Origin: Microbulbifer taiwanensis
GTDB lineage: Bacteria; Pseudomonadota; Gammaproteobacteria; Pseudomonadales; Cellvibrionaceae
DNA length: 64,000 bases
NCBI RefSeq assembly: GCF_014904815.1
Contig: NZ_JACZFR010000029.1
Coordinates: 1-64,000, forward strand
Reading direction: 5' to 3'
Under the pieces are notes generated by a model that saw only the letters and a program-made list of their open reading frames with translations, ran no database searches and had not been told where the DNA came from. Below are positions 44,038 to 58,984 of the stretch, piece after piece. Within the stretch, counting starts at the first letter, position 1. Every line of letters begins with the position of its first letter. The translations under genes were made by a program, and so were the position numbers.

Positions 44038-46382
44038 ACAAGGGTATAAAGACGGACTGGATCATCCGCTCTGGCGCCAGCCGCTGGCTGCTGGCACTGG
44101 TACTGTTGCTGACGCTGGCGTCGGCCGCCGGCCTGACCCGGATGGGGCTGGCCAGCGACTATCGCGTTTTCTTCGACGACGACGACCGCGACCTCCAGCG
44201 CCTGGAGCAAATGCTGGACACCTACAGCACCACCGACAACGTGTTCATCATGATCGAGCCCGGGGACGGGCGCATCTACAACCCGCGCACGCTGGGCCTG
44301 GTACACGAGTTGACGCGGGCGCTGTGGCGGGCGCCCCACGTTTCCCGGGTCGATTCGTTGACCAATTTCCCCTACAGCTCCGCCGACGGCGATGACATCC
44401 TGATCGAGGAATTCGTCTACGAGCTCGACGAACTGACACAACAGCGGATCGCTTTAATCGAAACCGCCGCCAGCGGGGAGCGGGACCTGGTCGGCAACCT
44501 GCTGAGCGCGGACGGCCGCTACACCGCGATCAATGCCACCATCCGGCTGCCGGGAATCGACCACAAGGCCGAAGTACTGGCCGTCACCGGCGCCGTCGAT
44601 GGGTTGATCCGGTCGTTCGAGGCGGACTATCCCGATCACCGCTTCTCCGTCACCGGCGTGGTGGAGATGAACGGCGCCTTCTTTCAGGCAGCGAAAAAAG
44701 ATTTCGTCACGCTGATTCCACTGATGATCCTCTTCGTGCTGATCAGCGCCGGCCTGATTCTCCGCTCGCCGGCCGCCGGCGGCGCTATTATGGTGGTGGT
44801 CGTACTGGCACTGCTCGGTTCCCTGGGCCTGGCGGGCTGGCTCGGCATTCAACTGTCGGCGCCGTCGGTGTCGGCCCCGATCATCATGTTCACGGTAATC
44901 GTGGCGTCGGCCATCCATATCCTCAGCTATATCCAGCGCCAGATCCGCAGCGGCGTTTCCCGCGAAGAAGCGGTGCTGCAGTCCTACCGGCGCAACCTCA
45001 AGCCGATCGCGGTGAGCCATATCACCACCATCATCGGTTTCCTGGCGATGAACTTCAGCGACTCGCCGCCGTTTCGCGACCTCGGCAACATAGTGGCGCT
45101 GGGTGTGCTGTTTTCGCTGCTGCTGTCGCTGACGGTACTGCCGCAACTGCTGCTGCGGATCCGTTTCTCATCGCGGGCCACCGGCGCCAACCGGCTGCTC
45201 GATCGCATGGCCCCGCTGTCGGACTGGGTGATCGCCCGCCGCCGGCCGATCCTGTGGCTGATGCTGCCGCTGTCCCTCGGCCTCGCCGCGCTCAGCCCAC
45301 AGAACCAGCTCGACGACGACCTGATCCGCTACTTCGATGAGTCGCAGCCGTTCCGCGCCGATGCCGAGCGCATCGACCGGCACTTTTCCGGTATCTACAC
45401 CATTGACTACTCGCTCTCGGTGCCGGAGCAGAACGGTATGTTCCAGCCGGCATTCCTGCAGTTTCTCGAGCAGTTCGAGGCCTGGTTGCGACAGCAGCCC
45501 GAAGTCTTCACCACCGCGAGCCCACTGCACCGGATCAAGGATCTCAACCGCCTGATGAACGGTGGCGACCAGGCCTTCTACCACCTGCCGGGCGATGCCA
45601 CCACAGCGGCGCAGCAGTTCCTGCTGTATGAAATGTCGCTGCCGTTCGGGCGCGACGTGACCCATCAGGTCAGCTTCGACAAGTCTTCGGTGAAACTGAC
45701 TGCGCGACTGAAAAACCTCAGCTCCGTGGGCCTGATCGCCTTCGAGGAGCGGGTCGAGGACTGGCTGCGGCAGCACCGGCCGCAGGCCATCGGCATCTAC
45801 CACAGCAGCCCCGCGGTGATCTTTTCCCATATCGGCCAGTCCAACATCGTCAGCCTGCTCGAAGGGGCCTCGCTCGCATTCGTGGTGATTTCGCTGACAC
45901 TGATGCTCGTGTTCCGCTCGCCCTATATCGGCCTGCTGAGCCTGATACCAAACATGCTGCCAGTCGCGGCGGCCTTCGGTTTCTGGTATCTCGTCAACGG
46001 CCAAATCTCGATGGGGCTGGCCGGTGTATCGGCGATGGCGATCGGCATCATCGTCGACGATACGGTGCACTTCCTCTACCAGTATGTCGACGGTCTGAAA
46101 CGGGGCCTCAGCCCCGAAGACAGTGTGCGCGAGACCTTCGGCAAAACCATGGGCGGCATCCTGATCAGCTCGCTGCTGCTGGTGGTTGGCTTCCTGCTGC
46201 TGTCGACCTCCGCCTTCGAGAAAAACGCCCAGATGGGCATGCTCACCGGCATGTCCATCGTGCTGGCACTGATCTTCGACCTGATACTGCTGCCGGCGCT
46301 GGTGCTGACCTTCATGCGACGGGCGCCCGCAGTAGCGACACTGCAATTCCGCGACGACAAGGAGCTCAACAATGCGAAATGA
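44034..46382 (+). CDS. MMPL/RND-superfamily lipid exporter
   Basis: 782-residue inner-membrane protein with two sets of membrane helices and two large periplasmic loops. A sterol-sensing-like core (MFTVIVASAIHILSYIQRQI) and the repeat in the second half (AIGIIVDDTVHFLYQYVDG) are typical of MMPL and HpnN-type transporters, which move lipids rather than drugs. It starts at TTG, overlapping the previous stop, with AAGGA eight bases upstream. It is followed by a LolA-like gene and a barrel gene, giving an inner-membrane, periplasm and outer-membrane series. Confidence 0.9.
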   Translation: MNKGIKTDWIIRSGASRWLLALVLLLTLASAAGLTRMGLASDYRVFFDDDDRDLQRLEQMLDTYSTTDNVFIMIEPGDGRIYNPRTLGLVHELTRALWRAPHVSRVDSLTNFPYSSADGDDILIEEFVYELDELTQQRIALIETAASGERDLVGNLLSADGRYTAINATIRLPGIDHKAEVLAVTGAVDGLIRSFEADYPDHRFSVTGVVEMNGAFFQAAKKDFVTLIPLMILFVLISAGLILRSPAAGGAIMVVVVLALLGSLGLAGWLGIQLSAPSVSAPIIMFTVIVASAIHILSYIQRQIRSGVSREEAVLQSYRRNLKPIAVSHITTIIGFLAMNFSDSPPFRDLGNIVALGVLFSLLLSLTVLPQLLLRIRFSSRATGANRLLDRMAPLSDWVIARRRPILWLMLPLSLGLAALSPQNQLDDDLIRYFDESQPFRADAERIDRHFSGIYTIDYSLSVPEQNGMFQPAFLQFLEQFEAWLRQQPEVFTTASPLHRIKDLNRLMNGGDQAFYHLPGDATTAAQQFLLYEMSLPFGRDVTHQVSFDKSSVKLTARLKNLSSVGLIAFEERVEDWLRQHRPQAIGIYHSSPAVIFSHIGQSNIVSLLEGASLAFVVISLTLMLVFRSPYIGLLSLIPNMLPVAAAFGFWYLVNGQISMGLAGVSAMAIGIIVDDTVHFLYQYVDGLKRGLSPEDSVRETFGKTMGGILISSLLLVVGFLLLSTSAFEKNAQMGMLTGMSIVLALIFDLILLPALVLTFMRRAPAVATLQFRDDKELNNAK

Positions 46383-47169
46383 TTACCGCCTCCTGTTTCC
46401 TGTGACGCTGCTGTGCGGCCTGCTGAGCCTTCAGCTACAGGCTGCGGATACTGGCGCAGCAAAGGGGCGTGAGATCGCCGTGGCAGTCGAAAATCGCGAT
46501 CTGGGGTACAGCGACAGCGTCGCCGAACTGACGATGATCCTGCGCAACAGAAGCGGGGACGAAACCCGACGCGAACTCGAAATTAGCATTCTCGAGAACC
46601 GCGACGGTGGCGACAAGTCGCTGATCCGATTCGACTTCCCCGCCGATATCCGCGGCACGGCACTGCTCACCCATCCGCAGCCCGACGACGCCGATGAGCA
46701 GTGGCTATATTTACCGGCTTACACGCGTATCAAGCGGATCTCGTCGCGTAACAAGAGTGGTGCTTTCGTCGGCAGCGAGTTTTCATTCGAGGACCTGGCC
46801 GACAAGGAGGTCGATGATTTCCGCTATGCCTATGTGCGGGCAGAAGCTTGCGGCGAAGGTATCCTGATGTGCGATGTCATCGACCGGATGCCCGAGGATA
46901 CGCACTCCGCCTACAGCCGGCAGCGGGTGTGGGTCGACCAGAGTGCCCAGCGCATCTTCCGCATCGATTACTTTGACCGCAAGGAGGCACTGCTAAAGAC
47001 CTTTACCGCAAAGGATTTCCGGCTCTACGAGGATCGCTACTGGCGTCCATTGGAAGTGGCGATGCGCAATCAGCAGAGTGGAAACGTAACCATCCTGAGC
47101 TACAGCCGCATCCAGTTCCAGACCGGTCTCTCGGCCGCAAATTTCCATCGCAATACACTGCGGGATTGA
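46372..47169 (+). CDS. LolA-like outer-membrane lipoprotein-sorting protein
   Basis: 265 residues with a signal peptide (MRNDYRLLFPVTLLCGLLSLQLQA shown in part: LLCGLLSLQLQA). The mature protein has the LolA/LolB-like beta-fold pattern of the family annotated as outer membrane lipoprotein-sorting protein (EQWLYLPAYTRIKRISSRNK, SFEDLADKEVDDFRY). Members usually accompany MMPL exporters and are thought to shield a lipid in the periplasm. It overlaps the exporter gene by 11 bp. Confidence 0.87.
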   Translation: MRNDYRLLFPVTLLCGLLSLQLQAADTGAAKGREIAVAVENRDLGYSDSVAELTMILRNRSGDETRRELEISILENRDGGDKSLIRFDFPADIRGTALLTHPQPDDADEQWLYLPAYTRIKRISSRNKSGAFVGSEFSFEDLADKEVDDFRYAYVRAEACGEGILMCDVIDRMPEDTHSAYSRQRVWVDQSAQRIFRIDYFDRKEALLKTFTAKDFRLYEDRYWRPLEVAMRNQQSGNVTILSYSRIQFQTGLSAANFHRNTLRD

Positions 47170-47173
47170 GAGC

Positions 47174-48361
47174 ATGGGGTTATTGCGCAAAGCGGCGCGG
47201 GCGATGCTGAGCCTGAGCCTGGCTACCCGGCCGGCCGTCGCGGACACAGAGATCGACAAGCACTCCGTGGACGTCGCGGCCACAGCTCGCGCATTCGCAC
47301 AGGCGGCACCGCTCGCTATCGGCGACAGCTATGACTATGCCCCCGGCGTCCAGGGCGAAGCGGATGCAGAGGGGCGCATCGGCGACACCGATTTCAAGTT
47401 GCGGCTGTTCGGTGCCTGGGACGCGCAGGACGAGGAGCGCCGCTACGCCGATATCCGCCAGGCCAGCCTCCACTGGCGACACGACCGGCTGTCGCTGGGC
47501 GCCGGTGTCGGAACCTTCTTTTGGGGTGTCTCGGAATCGATCAACGTCGTCAATGTGCTCAACCAGGCGGACCTGCGCCAGGCAGTCGACAGCAAGGAAA
47601 AGATGGGGCAGACCTTCGTATCGCTGGGGCTGCGTTTCGGCAACGGCGAGCTGTCGCTTTTCTACCTGCCGACCTTTCGCGAACGCGAATTCCCCGAGCG
47701 CCCCGCGTTCGGGCTGCCGGTGTCGCAGCGGGCCCTTTTCGAGACCCCCGACAAGGGTGGCGATATCGCCCTGCGCGGTCTCTTCTACGCCGGTGATCTC
47801 GAGGCTGGACTCGGCTACTTCAAGGGGACACGGCGGTCGCCGCTGTTGATCCGGCGCAGCCCGACAGCAACGGAGTGGACGCCTTTCTACATCGAAACCG
47901 AGAACCTGCTACTGGATGCGCTCTACCTGCTCCACGAAGCGACCCTGAAGCTGGAAGCCAAGACCGGGCGCGAGCTGGATCAGGGTTTCTTCGCCGCCAA
48001 CGTCGGCATCGAGTACCCCGTCTATTCACTGCCGGGCGGCATTCAGGAGCTGTCGCTGATCGCCGAGTACCTGGTCGACGACCGGGGCGAGCGGGCCGAA
48101 ACACTGGGCCAGAACGATCTTTTTATCGGCCTCAGGACCAGCTTCGGAGATATCGGCAACAGCAGCTTCCGCGGTGTGGTCAGTTACGACTTCGACAGCC
48201 AGGGCAACTACCTGGACCTGGGGCTGGAGCACCGCCTGAGCGACTATTTCCGCTTCGAAACGCGGGCGCTGGTGTTTCTCAACGCCGGCCGCGACGATAA
48301 CTGGCTGTACCCGGTCCGGAACGAGGACTTTATCGAGTTCAAGTTGCACTACTCTTTCTGA
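47174..48361 (+). CDS. predicted outer-membrane beta-barrel protein
   Basis: 395 residues with a signal peptide (cleavage near RPAVADT) and alternating amphipathic strands throughout (TDFKLRLFGAWDAQ, SLGAGVGTFFWGVSES), ending in aromatic Phe (KLHYSF), the signal for outer-membrane assembly. No named family is recognised; the layout resembles DUF1302-type proteins found with MMPL exporters. It follows the LolA-like gene after 4 bp. Likely the receiving or exit component for the exported lipid. Confidence 0.8.
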   Translation: MGLLRKAARAMLSLSLATRPAVADTEIDKHSVDVAATARAFAQAAPLAIGDSYDYAPGVQGEADAEGRIGDTDFKLRLFGAWDAQDEERRYADIRQASLHWRHDRLSLGAGVGTFFWGVSESINVVNVLNQADLRQAVDSKEKMGQTFVSLGLRFGNGELSLFYLPTFREREFPERPAFGLPVSQRALFETPDKGGDIALRGLFYAGDLEAGLGYFKGTRRSPLLIRRSPTATEWTPFYIETENLLLDALYLLHEATLKLEAKTGRELDQGFFAANVGIEYPVYSLPGGIQELSLIAEYLVDDRGERAETLGQNDLFIGLRTSFGDIGNSSFRGVVSYDFDSQGNYLDLGLEHRLSDYFRFETRALVFLNAGRDDNWLYPVRNEDFIEFKLHYSF

Positions 48362-48370
48362 GCGCCACCC

Positions 48371-49162
48371 GTGAAGATCCCCGTTGACGACGATATAAGC
48401 CTCCGGATTGCCACCACGACGTCATTCGAACCACTGTTGCAGCGCGACCCGCGAACCGTCTTCACCACCGTCAGCAAGGCCGAGCAGAGCAGGTATCGCT
48501 CAATCGTCAACCGGACGGCTGGCCTGCACTTTCTGCTCGGGCGCTATATGCTGCGTCGCGCCCTGTCCGCCGAGAGCGGATCCGGTATCCCGCCCGCGCG
48601 CTGGGAGATCGCCGCGGACGGCCACGGCAAGCCGAGGGTTTTGAACCGGGAGGCGGCTTCGGTACGCTTTAGTATTTCCCATAGCGGTACTGCGGTCGCC
48701 ATTGCGCTCAGCCGGACCCATGACCCCGGTCTCGATCTCGAACCACTGGCCCGGGATCACGGCGCAGGCCTCGCCGCCAGGCATCTGCTCAGCCCGGCGC
48801 AGTGCGACCAGTTGCGCCGTGTACCCGGCGCTGATCGCGACGCGCTGCTGGCGCGGGTCTGGTGCATCAAGGAAGCCGTGTCGAAGGCGTGCGGCCTGGG
48901 TCTCCGGCTGCCCTTCCCGACGCTTGAGTTCGACCTGATGTGCCTCTGTAACGCGGATCCGGCGGGCTGGTTAGAATGCAGGGTGCGGGAATTGGGCCGT
49001 TTCCAGTTCAGCCTCCACACCTTGGCACGGCGCTACCTGCTCTGCGTGGCGGTGACGTCGCCGGTGCCACCCGGCTCGGCCCGGATTGCACTGAAACCCT
49101 TCAAACCGCAGCCAGGCCGCACCCGGGACACGGCGTCGAAGACAATGATTGTGCCGCTGTGA
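48371..49162 (+). CDS. Sfp-type 4'-phosphopantetheinyl transferase
   Basis: 263 residues. Magnesium and CoA-binding motifs are FSISHSGTAVAIALS, GLDLEPL and RVWCIKEAVSKACG (the W-x-x-KEA signature). It converts apo-ACP to holo-ACP. GTG start. A dedicated transferase means the operon does not depend on AcpS for its carrier protein. The C-terminal 40 residues are basic and extend beyond the usual Sfp fold. Confidence 0.92.
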   Translation: MKIPVDDDISLRIATTTSFEPLLQRDPRTVFTTVSKAEQSRYRSIVNRTAGLHFLLGRYMLRRALSAESGSGIPPARWEIAADGHGKPRVLNREAASVRFSISHSGTAVAIALSRTHDPGLDLEPLARDHGAGLAARHLLSPAQCDQLRRVPGADRDALLARVWCIKEAVSKACGLGLRLPFPTLEFDLMCLCNADPAGWLECRVRELGRFQFSLHTLARRYLLCVAVTSPVPPGSARIALKPFKPQPGRTRDTASKTMIVPL

Positions 49163-49207
49163 TATCACCGGCAGGGGCGTACTGCCCAGACCACCAATAC
49201 AGGATTA

Positions 49208-53971
<4,764 letters not shown>

Positions 53972-53979
53972 CGGTAATC

Positions 53980-55281
53980 CTACTTGCTCGTATCCGCACC
54001 CGCGGGCAATAGTGGTGCGGCGGTCATTTGTTCTATTTCGGCGCCAAAGCGCAACGCCGCGCTGGCGGCCTCTATCTGCGCGCGACGTGCGCCGATCAAT
54101 TCCTCCCTCGCCGAGGCCCACTCCAGGTAGGAGTAGCGGCCGCGCCGATAGGCGCGCTCCACTTCCGCCAGCGCCTCGCGCAGGGTCGGCACCACACTGC
54201 CCTGCAGCAGCTGCACGGCGGCCAGAGCCTGCTCGCGACCTGAGACCGCGCGGAAAAGGCGGTTCTTCAGGCGCAGCAACGCGGCTTCGCGCTCCGCGGC
54301 CACCTGCTCCCGCTCGGCGCTGGCAGCGACTATGGCGCCGGCGTTGCGACGTGCCGGGAAGAGCGGCAGCTCGAAACCGGCCACCAGGGTGGTTTCGTCA
54401 ATTTCGCGCGAGCGACGCAGGCCCAGGGACCAGCCGATATCCAGGCTCGACTGGGTCTCGGCCAGGCGCAACTCGGCGCTCCTCAATCGCTCCTCGGAGG
54501 CAAAGCGGGCGATGGCGGGGTTCTGCCGGGCGCGGTCATAGAGTTCGGCAAAGCCGGCCGAGGGAGGAAAGCGGTAGAGCTCAGCGGAATCCAGGCGGAA
54601 GGCGGAGGCTTCGCCGCCCCACAGGGAGGCCAGCACCAGCTTGTGGTATGCCACCAGGCGCTGCTGCGACTGCACCGCCAGACGCGCCTGCGCCAGTGCC
54701 GCGCGGGCGCGCAGGGCCTCGGACCTGGGCGAGGCCGCCGCTTTTACACGGCGCTCCACCGCTTTCATTGTGTCGCCGGCGAGGTTGACCGAGTCCCGCG
54801 CCAGCACCAGCCGCTCCTGGGCGGCCAGCACTTCCACATAGCGGCGGATCACCTCCCCTAGAAGATCCAGGGCCGCGGCCTGCTCTTCCGCCAACAGCAG
54901 GTCGCGCCGGGCGGAGACAGCGCCAACTCGCGCCCCGCGCTGGCCGCCCAGCTCAATGACCGAGGACAGGGATATCGTCAGTTCCGCCTCGTCGGCACCG
55001 CCTTCGCCGGCAAAGTTTTCCAGTTCTGCACCGAGTTCCAGCGGCGGCCGCAACGCGGCGGTCTGCGCCCGGCCCGCCAGCGCCGCGTCGCGCAGGCGGA
55101 ACACCGCCAGTTCCGGATTCCGGGAGAGCGTACGGTCGATGGCTTCGGCGAGAGTGAGCTGTGCCGCGGGCTCTGGCTGTTGTGCCAGGACCTGCGGTAT
55201 CCAAAATATCAGAGACGCCAGCGCCAGCAGCGCGACACACCGATACTGCACGCGAACTGCACGCGCAAAAATAGACAACAT
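53980..55281 (-). CDS. czcC: heavy-metal RND outer-membrane channel (CzcC/TolC family)
   Basis: 433 residues with a signal peptide (ALASLIFWIPQVLAQQ) and two outer-membrane efflux repeats of long helices. It forms the outer-membrane part of the tripartite pump. It is followed by czcB after 8 bp and preceded by a small His/Cys-rich gene after 76 bp. Confidence 0.9.
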   Translation of the reverse strand: MLSIFARAVRVQYRCVALLALASLIFWIPQVLAQQPEPAAQLTLAEAIDRTLSRNPELAVFRLRDAALAGRAQTAALRPPLELGAELENFAGEGGADEAELTISLSSVIELGGQRGARVGAVSARRDLLLAEEQAAALDLLGEVIRRYVEVLAAQERLVLARDSVNLAGDTMKAVERRVKAAASPRSEALRARAALAQARLAVQSQQRLVAYHKLVLASLWGGEASAFRLDSAELYRFPPSAGFAELYDRARQNPAIARFASEERLRSAELRLAETQSSLDIGWSLGLRRSREIDETTLVAGFELPLFPARRNAGAIVAASAEREQVAAEREAALLRLKNRLFRAVSGREQALAAVQLLQGSVVPTLREALAEVERAYRRGRYSYLEWASAREELIGARRAQIEAASAALRFGAEIEQMTAAPLLPAGADTSK

Positions 55282-55357
55282 GGGATACTCCCGAGTTACT
55301 TCGTGACAGGCGCGCGCTACATGCGAACACGCGCCATTCAGGGATTGCGGGCGTAAC

Positions 55358-55720
55358 TCAGGCTATGGGTGGGCGGAAAAGCGCGGAGAAATAACCGGGG
55401 GTAAAGGAGGGACTATTCGCGTCCCGCAGCACGCGGCTGCCGGAATCGAAAAAATGCGGGGCCTGGCCGAGTATGCCGACCACACCGACGCCATGGCAGT
55501 GACAGCAGTGGTGACAGAAATCCGGACCATCCGGATGCGAGGATGATGCACTGTCGCGATCCGGAACTGGGGAAAACTCTACGCTTTCGCCCGCATCCTG
55601 GTGATGTGGCGGCACATGGGTGGCGACATCCTGCAATTCCTCGTGGCTATCGTAGAAAGCCACCGCGGTCTGGAAGACCAGCAGCGCAATCAGCAGATGG
55701 CAGACTCGAAGGATATTCAT
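55358..55720 (-). CDS. small secreted His/Cys-rich protein, CzcI/CopL-like
   Basis: 120 residues with a signal peptide (MNILRVCHLLIALLVFQTAVA shown in part: LLIALLVFQTAVA). Metal-ligand clusters are THVPPHHQD and FCHHCCHCHG. First gene of the czc operon, where CzcI-type proteins sit. It likely binds metal in the periplasm and tunes the response. The ATG at 55720 is chosen for the signal peptide. Confidence 0.75.
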   Translation of the reverse strand: MNILRVCHLLIALLVFQTAVAFYDSHEELQDVATHVPPHHQDAGESVEFSPVPDRDSASSSHPDGPDFCHHCCHCHGVGVVGILGQAPHFFDSGSRVLRDANSPSFTPGYFSALFRPPIA

Positions 55721-55780
55721 TGCAGGGGAAAATCGCTTTGGGTGGTATATCTCTGACTTTAGCAAAGCGACACCCTGTGC

Positions 55781-56437
55781 TCAACTATACGCGAAGCGCA
55801 AACTGCGGAACCAGAGCGCCACTTTACGTCGCCTTGACATAAGCAGAAGCAGCGCGCCGCCGAGGTAAATGGCCGGTTCCACCCAGCCGCTTTTCAGCGA
55901 CCACCAGAAATGCCAACAGGCCAGCAGCAATATCGGATAGACGAAGCCGTGCAGCGTTTTCCAGTTGCGTCCCATCAGTTTCATCAGACCGGGAATCGAC
56001 GTAACCGCAAGGGCCAGCAACAGAAGCCAGGCCGAAAAACCCACCAGGATATAGGTGCGCTCAACCAGCTCGCTGCCGATCAGGGACCAGTCAAAACCCA
56101 GCTCCAGGGCCAGCCAGGTAAAAAAATGTAAAGACGCCCAGGCAAAGCACCAGAGCCCCAACGGGCGGCGCAGCCTGTTCAGCTGGCCGAAGGAAAGGCC
56201 GCTGGCCAGCGGGGAGATCAACAGCGTCAACATCAGCAGGCGCAACGCACCCAGACCGAGAAAATGAATCAGCTCTTTGACCGGATCGCCGCCCAGCAGC
56301 CCACGATCGATCGCGAGAAGCAGCCACAGCAGCGGCGTCGCCGCGCCCAGATGCACAGATACCTGCAGCATTACCGCGACGACTTTGCGCCACTGCAGTG
56401 GTCGGGGTTTCGCGGCCTGTTGGATAGTCGCCATCAA
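55781..56437 (-). CDS. msrQ: MsrQ, haem-binding membrane subunit of the MsrPQ system
   Basis: 218 residues with six membrane helices and His residues in SLHFFTW and [19 protein letters not shown] positioned to hold haem b. It passes electrons from the quinone pool to MsrP, which repairs oxidised methionine in periplasmic proteins. It overlaps the end of msrP by 4 bp. Confidence 0.94.
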   Translation of the reverse strand: MMATIQQAAKPRPLQWRKVVAVMLQVSVHLGAATPLLWLLLAIDRGLLGGDPVKELIHFLGLGALRLLMLTLLISPLASGLSFGQLNRLRRPLGLWCFAWASLHFFTWLALELGFDWSLIGSELVERTYILVGFSAWLLLLALAVTSIPGLMKLMGRNWKTLHGFVYPILLLACWHFWWSLKSGWVEPAIYLGGALLLLMSRRRKVALWFRSLRFAYS

Positions 56438-57441
56438 AAATACTTCTTCAGGTTCATGCCCGAATACAGGGCGGCAACCTGCTCGCCGTAGCCGTTGAAC
56501 GGCAGTGTCTTCTGCCGCTTTACAGATAGCGGACCGCCGGCGCCGATAAACCTCTCCGTCGCCTGGGACCAGCGGGGATGATCCACCGCCGGATTTACAT
56601 TGGCGTAAAAACCGTACTCATTGGAGGCCAGCAGGTTCCAGGTGGTGGGCGGCATCTTTTCCAGCAGGCGAATCCTGACGATGGACTTGATACCCTTGAA
56701 GCCGTATTTCCACGGTACCACGAGCCTGATCGGGGCGCCGTTCTGGGTCGGCAGCGTCTCGCCGTAGAGGCCGACCGAGAGGATGGCCAGCGGATGCATC
56801 GCCTCGTCGATACGCAGCCCCTCGACATAGGGGTAATCGATACCGCCGCCGGCATAGCGGTTTCTCTGCCCCGGCATCTGCTCGGGATCGTAGAGCGTCT
56901 CGAAGGCGACGTATTTCGCCCTGCTGGTGGGCTCGAAGCGCTGCAGGAATTTGCCCAGTTCGAATCCGATCCAGGGAATCACCATGGACCAGGCCTCGAC
57001 ACAGCGCATACGGTAGATGCGCTCCTCCAGCTGTGCATCCGCCATCAGCTGCCACACATCGACTTTGCCTGGCCTGGCGACCTCCCCCTCGACTGTCAGC
57101 GTCCAGGGCTCCAGCTGAAGGGACTGGCTGTTGCGTGCCGGGTCGGTCTTGCCAGTACCGAATTCGTAGAAATTGTTGTGACTGGTTATCTTGGGTTCCG
57201 GAGTCAGGGTCAGGGATGGATCGGGCTTGTCCCGCGTAAACTGCAGCGGTTTACGTTCCGCCGCGCCCTGCGCCTCGGAATCTTGAGACAGGAGATCGAA
57301 GAGCCCGGCGTGAGCGGATGTCGCCATCGCCATACCGCCAATCCCCATGGCTTTCAGGAAGTTGCGGCGATTCCGGTAGTTTGACTCGGAGGTGACATCG
57401 CTCTCCGACAGATCCCCCGGTTTTCTGTTTTTTAACAACAC
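56434..57441 (-). CDS. msrP: MsrP, molybdopterin methionine sulfoxide reductase catalytic subunit
   Basis: 335 residues. A Tat signal ([10 protein letters not shown], about 24-33) exports the folded protein. Molybdenum ligand Cys147 in [26 protein letters not shown] is a family hallmark. The start is taken as GTG at 57441 because GAGGAA lies seven bases upstream and the resulting N-terminus matches other MsrP proteins; the frame is open for 124 further codons without signals. Operon with msrQ. Confidence 0.94.
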   Translation of the reverse strand: MLLKNRKPGDLSESDVTSESNYRNRRNFLKAMGIGGMAMATSAHAGLFDLLSQDSEAQGAAERKPLQFTRDKPDPSLTLTPEPKITSHNNFYEFGTGKTDPARNSQSLQLEPWTLTVEGEVARPGKVDVWQLMADAQLEERIYRMRCVEAWSMVIPWIGFELGKFLQRFEPTSRAKYVAFETLYDPEQMPGQRNRYAGGGIDYPYVEGLRIDEAMHPLAILSVGLYGETLPTQNGAPIRLVVPWKYGFKGIKSIVRIRLLEKMPPTTWNLLASNEYGFYANVNPAVDHPRWSQATERFIGAGGPLSVKRQKTLPFNGYGEQVAALYSGMNLKKYF

Positions 57442-57586
57442 GAACTGATTCCTCGACTTTGCCAGGCAGCACGACTCGCACCTGAGACCACGCAGAAACG
57501 GATGCGTTTCTTCCATTTGTCGGCTTCGAGGAGGAAAAATTACAGTGAGATACGAAAGATTTCGAGACAGCCGGATTAAAAGACGG

Positions 57587-58978
57587 TTAACGGAATGCTG
57601 CGAGCACTTCCGCCGCCGCGCGCCGCCCGGAATGCACCGCCCCCTCCAACTTGCCGTTCCAGGCCTCCGAGGTCTCGGTGCCGGCCCAGTGCAGAGTGCC
57701 GATCGGCGCGGCCAGTGTGTGGCCGTAACTGGTCCAGACGCCCGGCGTCCAGTAACCGCCGTAGGCGCCGCGGGCGAATTCGTCGTCGCCCCAGGCATGT
57801 TCGAAATAGGCATCGGGCCTGCCGGCCAGGGTGCCGAAATAGTGTCGCAGCTGCGCTACGGTTTCGGCACAGCGCTGCTCCCGGCCGGCCGCGGCCAGGC
57901 GGCGGGCCTCGGCGCCCTCGATAAAGCCAACCAAAATCCCCGGCGACCCGTTCGGGGGTGAATTGTCCGCAACCACCCGCACCGGGCCGCCGTCGCTGGT
58001 GACCTTGCCGGACAGCTGCTCCGCGACCCAGAACCTCTCCGGGTAGACGCAGTGCACCTTGATCACCCAGCCCATGGGCACGCGCTGGGTCAGGTGGTCG
58101 CGGGCGGCGGGCAGCGCGGGACTGTAGCGTATCCTGCCGGCGAGTACCGGCGGCAGGGTCACTATGGCACGCCTGGCGCTGACGGTCAGGTCGCCGCTGT
58201 ACAACTGCACGGAATTATTGCCGTGCTCGATTTCTGCGACATAGGCGCCGGTGATGATGCGTTCGTCCAGCGACTGTGCCATGCGCTCGCACAGCTGCTG
58301 GGCGCCGCCAATAAATCGATGCTCGGGCCCGGGGTTCTCCGCCGAAACCAGGCGGCTAATCTCATGGGCACCCGAGCGGATTATCGCCAGCGCCGCCAGC
58401 AGCGAAAGCTCCCCGGGGCCGCCGCCGAACACGCCTTCGAGTGCGCGGGCCAGTCCCTGTTGCGCCAGGGGCGATGGAATATTCTCTGCGAGCCAGTGGT
58501 GATAGGTGCGACTGTCCCACTCGGTTGCACTGGGCGCCTCCCAGGGGCGCCCCAGCGGCAGTTCCGCGGCCAGTTGCGTAAGCTTGCGGGCGCCGTCGCG
58601 AACCTGGGCCTCGGCGTGGCCGCTGCCGGGCGGAAACATGCCCTGATAGGTGGAGCGCACACCGCCGGACCAGTCGACGGTAAGCCCGGCATCCCAGTTG
58701 GGGAAGAGCGCAACACCCAGCTCCTCCGCCAGTGCGACTATGCGCTCCTGGCCCGGACTCACCCACTGGCCGCCGTGATCGATAAAGGTGCTGCTGTCGA
58801 TATGCTCGGTCAGGGTGCGCCCACCTACCCGCTCCTGCGCCTCCAGCACAAGTACCTGTAAACCGGCCGTGTCCAGATCCCGGGCGGCGCAGAGGCCGGC
58901 CAGGCCGGCACCGACGATCGCGACATCACAGTGGTGATTGCCCTTGAGCGGCGATCGGCTGTCGAGTCTCTGAGCCAT
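57587..58978 (-). CDS. FAD-dependent amine oxidase (flavin monoamine oxidase family)
   Basis: 463 residues. FAD-binding [16 protein letters not shown], then [11 protein letters not shown], and a C-terminal THWAGTE-like motif ([20 protein letters not shown]). The oxidative deamination of a primary or secondary amine is expected. The Cys that covalently binds FAD in animal MAO is absent, as in most bacterial members. No signal peptide. It lies 6 bp downstream of the M23 gene, so it is probably co-transcribed with it. Substrate unknown. Confidence 0.9.
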   Translation of the reverse strand: MAQRLDSRSPLKGNHHCDVAIVGAGLAGLCAARDLDTAGLQVLVLEAQERVGGRTLTEHIDSSTFIDHGGQWVSPGQERIVALAEELGVALFPNWDAGLTVDWSGGVRSTYQGMFPPGSGHAEAQVRDGARKLTQLAAELPLGRPWEAPSATEWDSRTYHHWLAENIPSPLAQQGLARALEGVFGGGPGELSLLAALAIIRSGAHEISRLVSAENPGPEHRFIGGAQQLCERMAQSLDERIITGAYVAEIEHGNNSVQLYSGDLTVSARRAIVTLPPVLAGRIRYSPALPAARDHLTQRVPMGWVIKVHCVYPERFWVAEQLSGKVTSDGGPVRVVADNSPPNGSPGILVGFIEGAEARRLAAAGREQRCAETVAQLRHYFGTLAGRPDAYFEHAWGDDEFARGAYGGYWTPGVWTSYGHTLAAPIGTLHWAGTETSEAWNGKLEGAVHSGRRAAAEVLAAFR

Positions 58979-58984
58979 GGAAAT

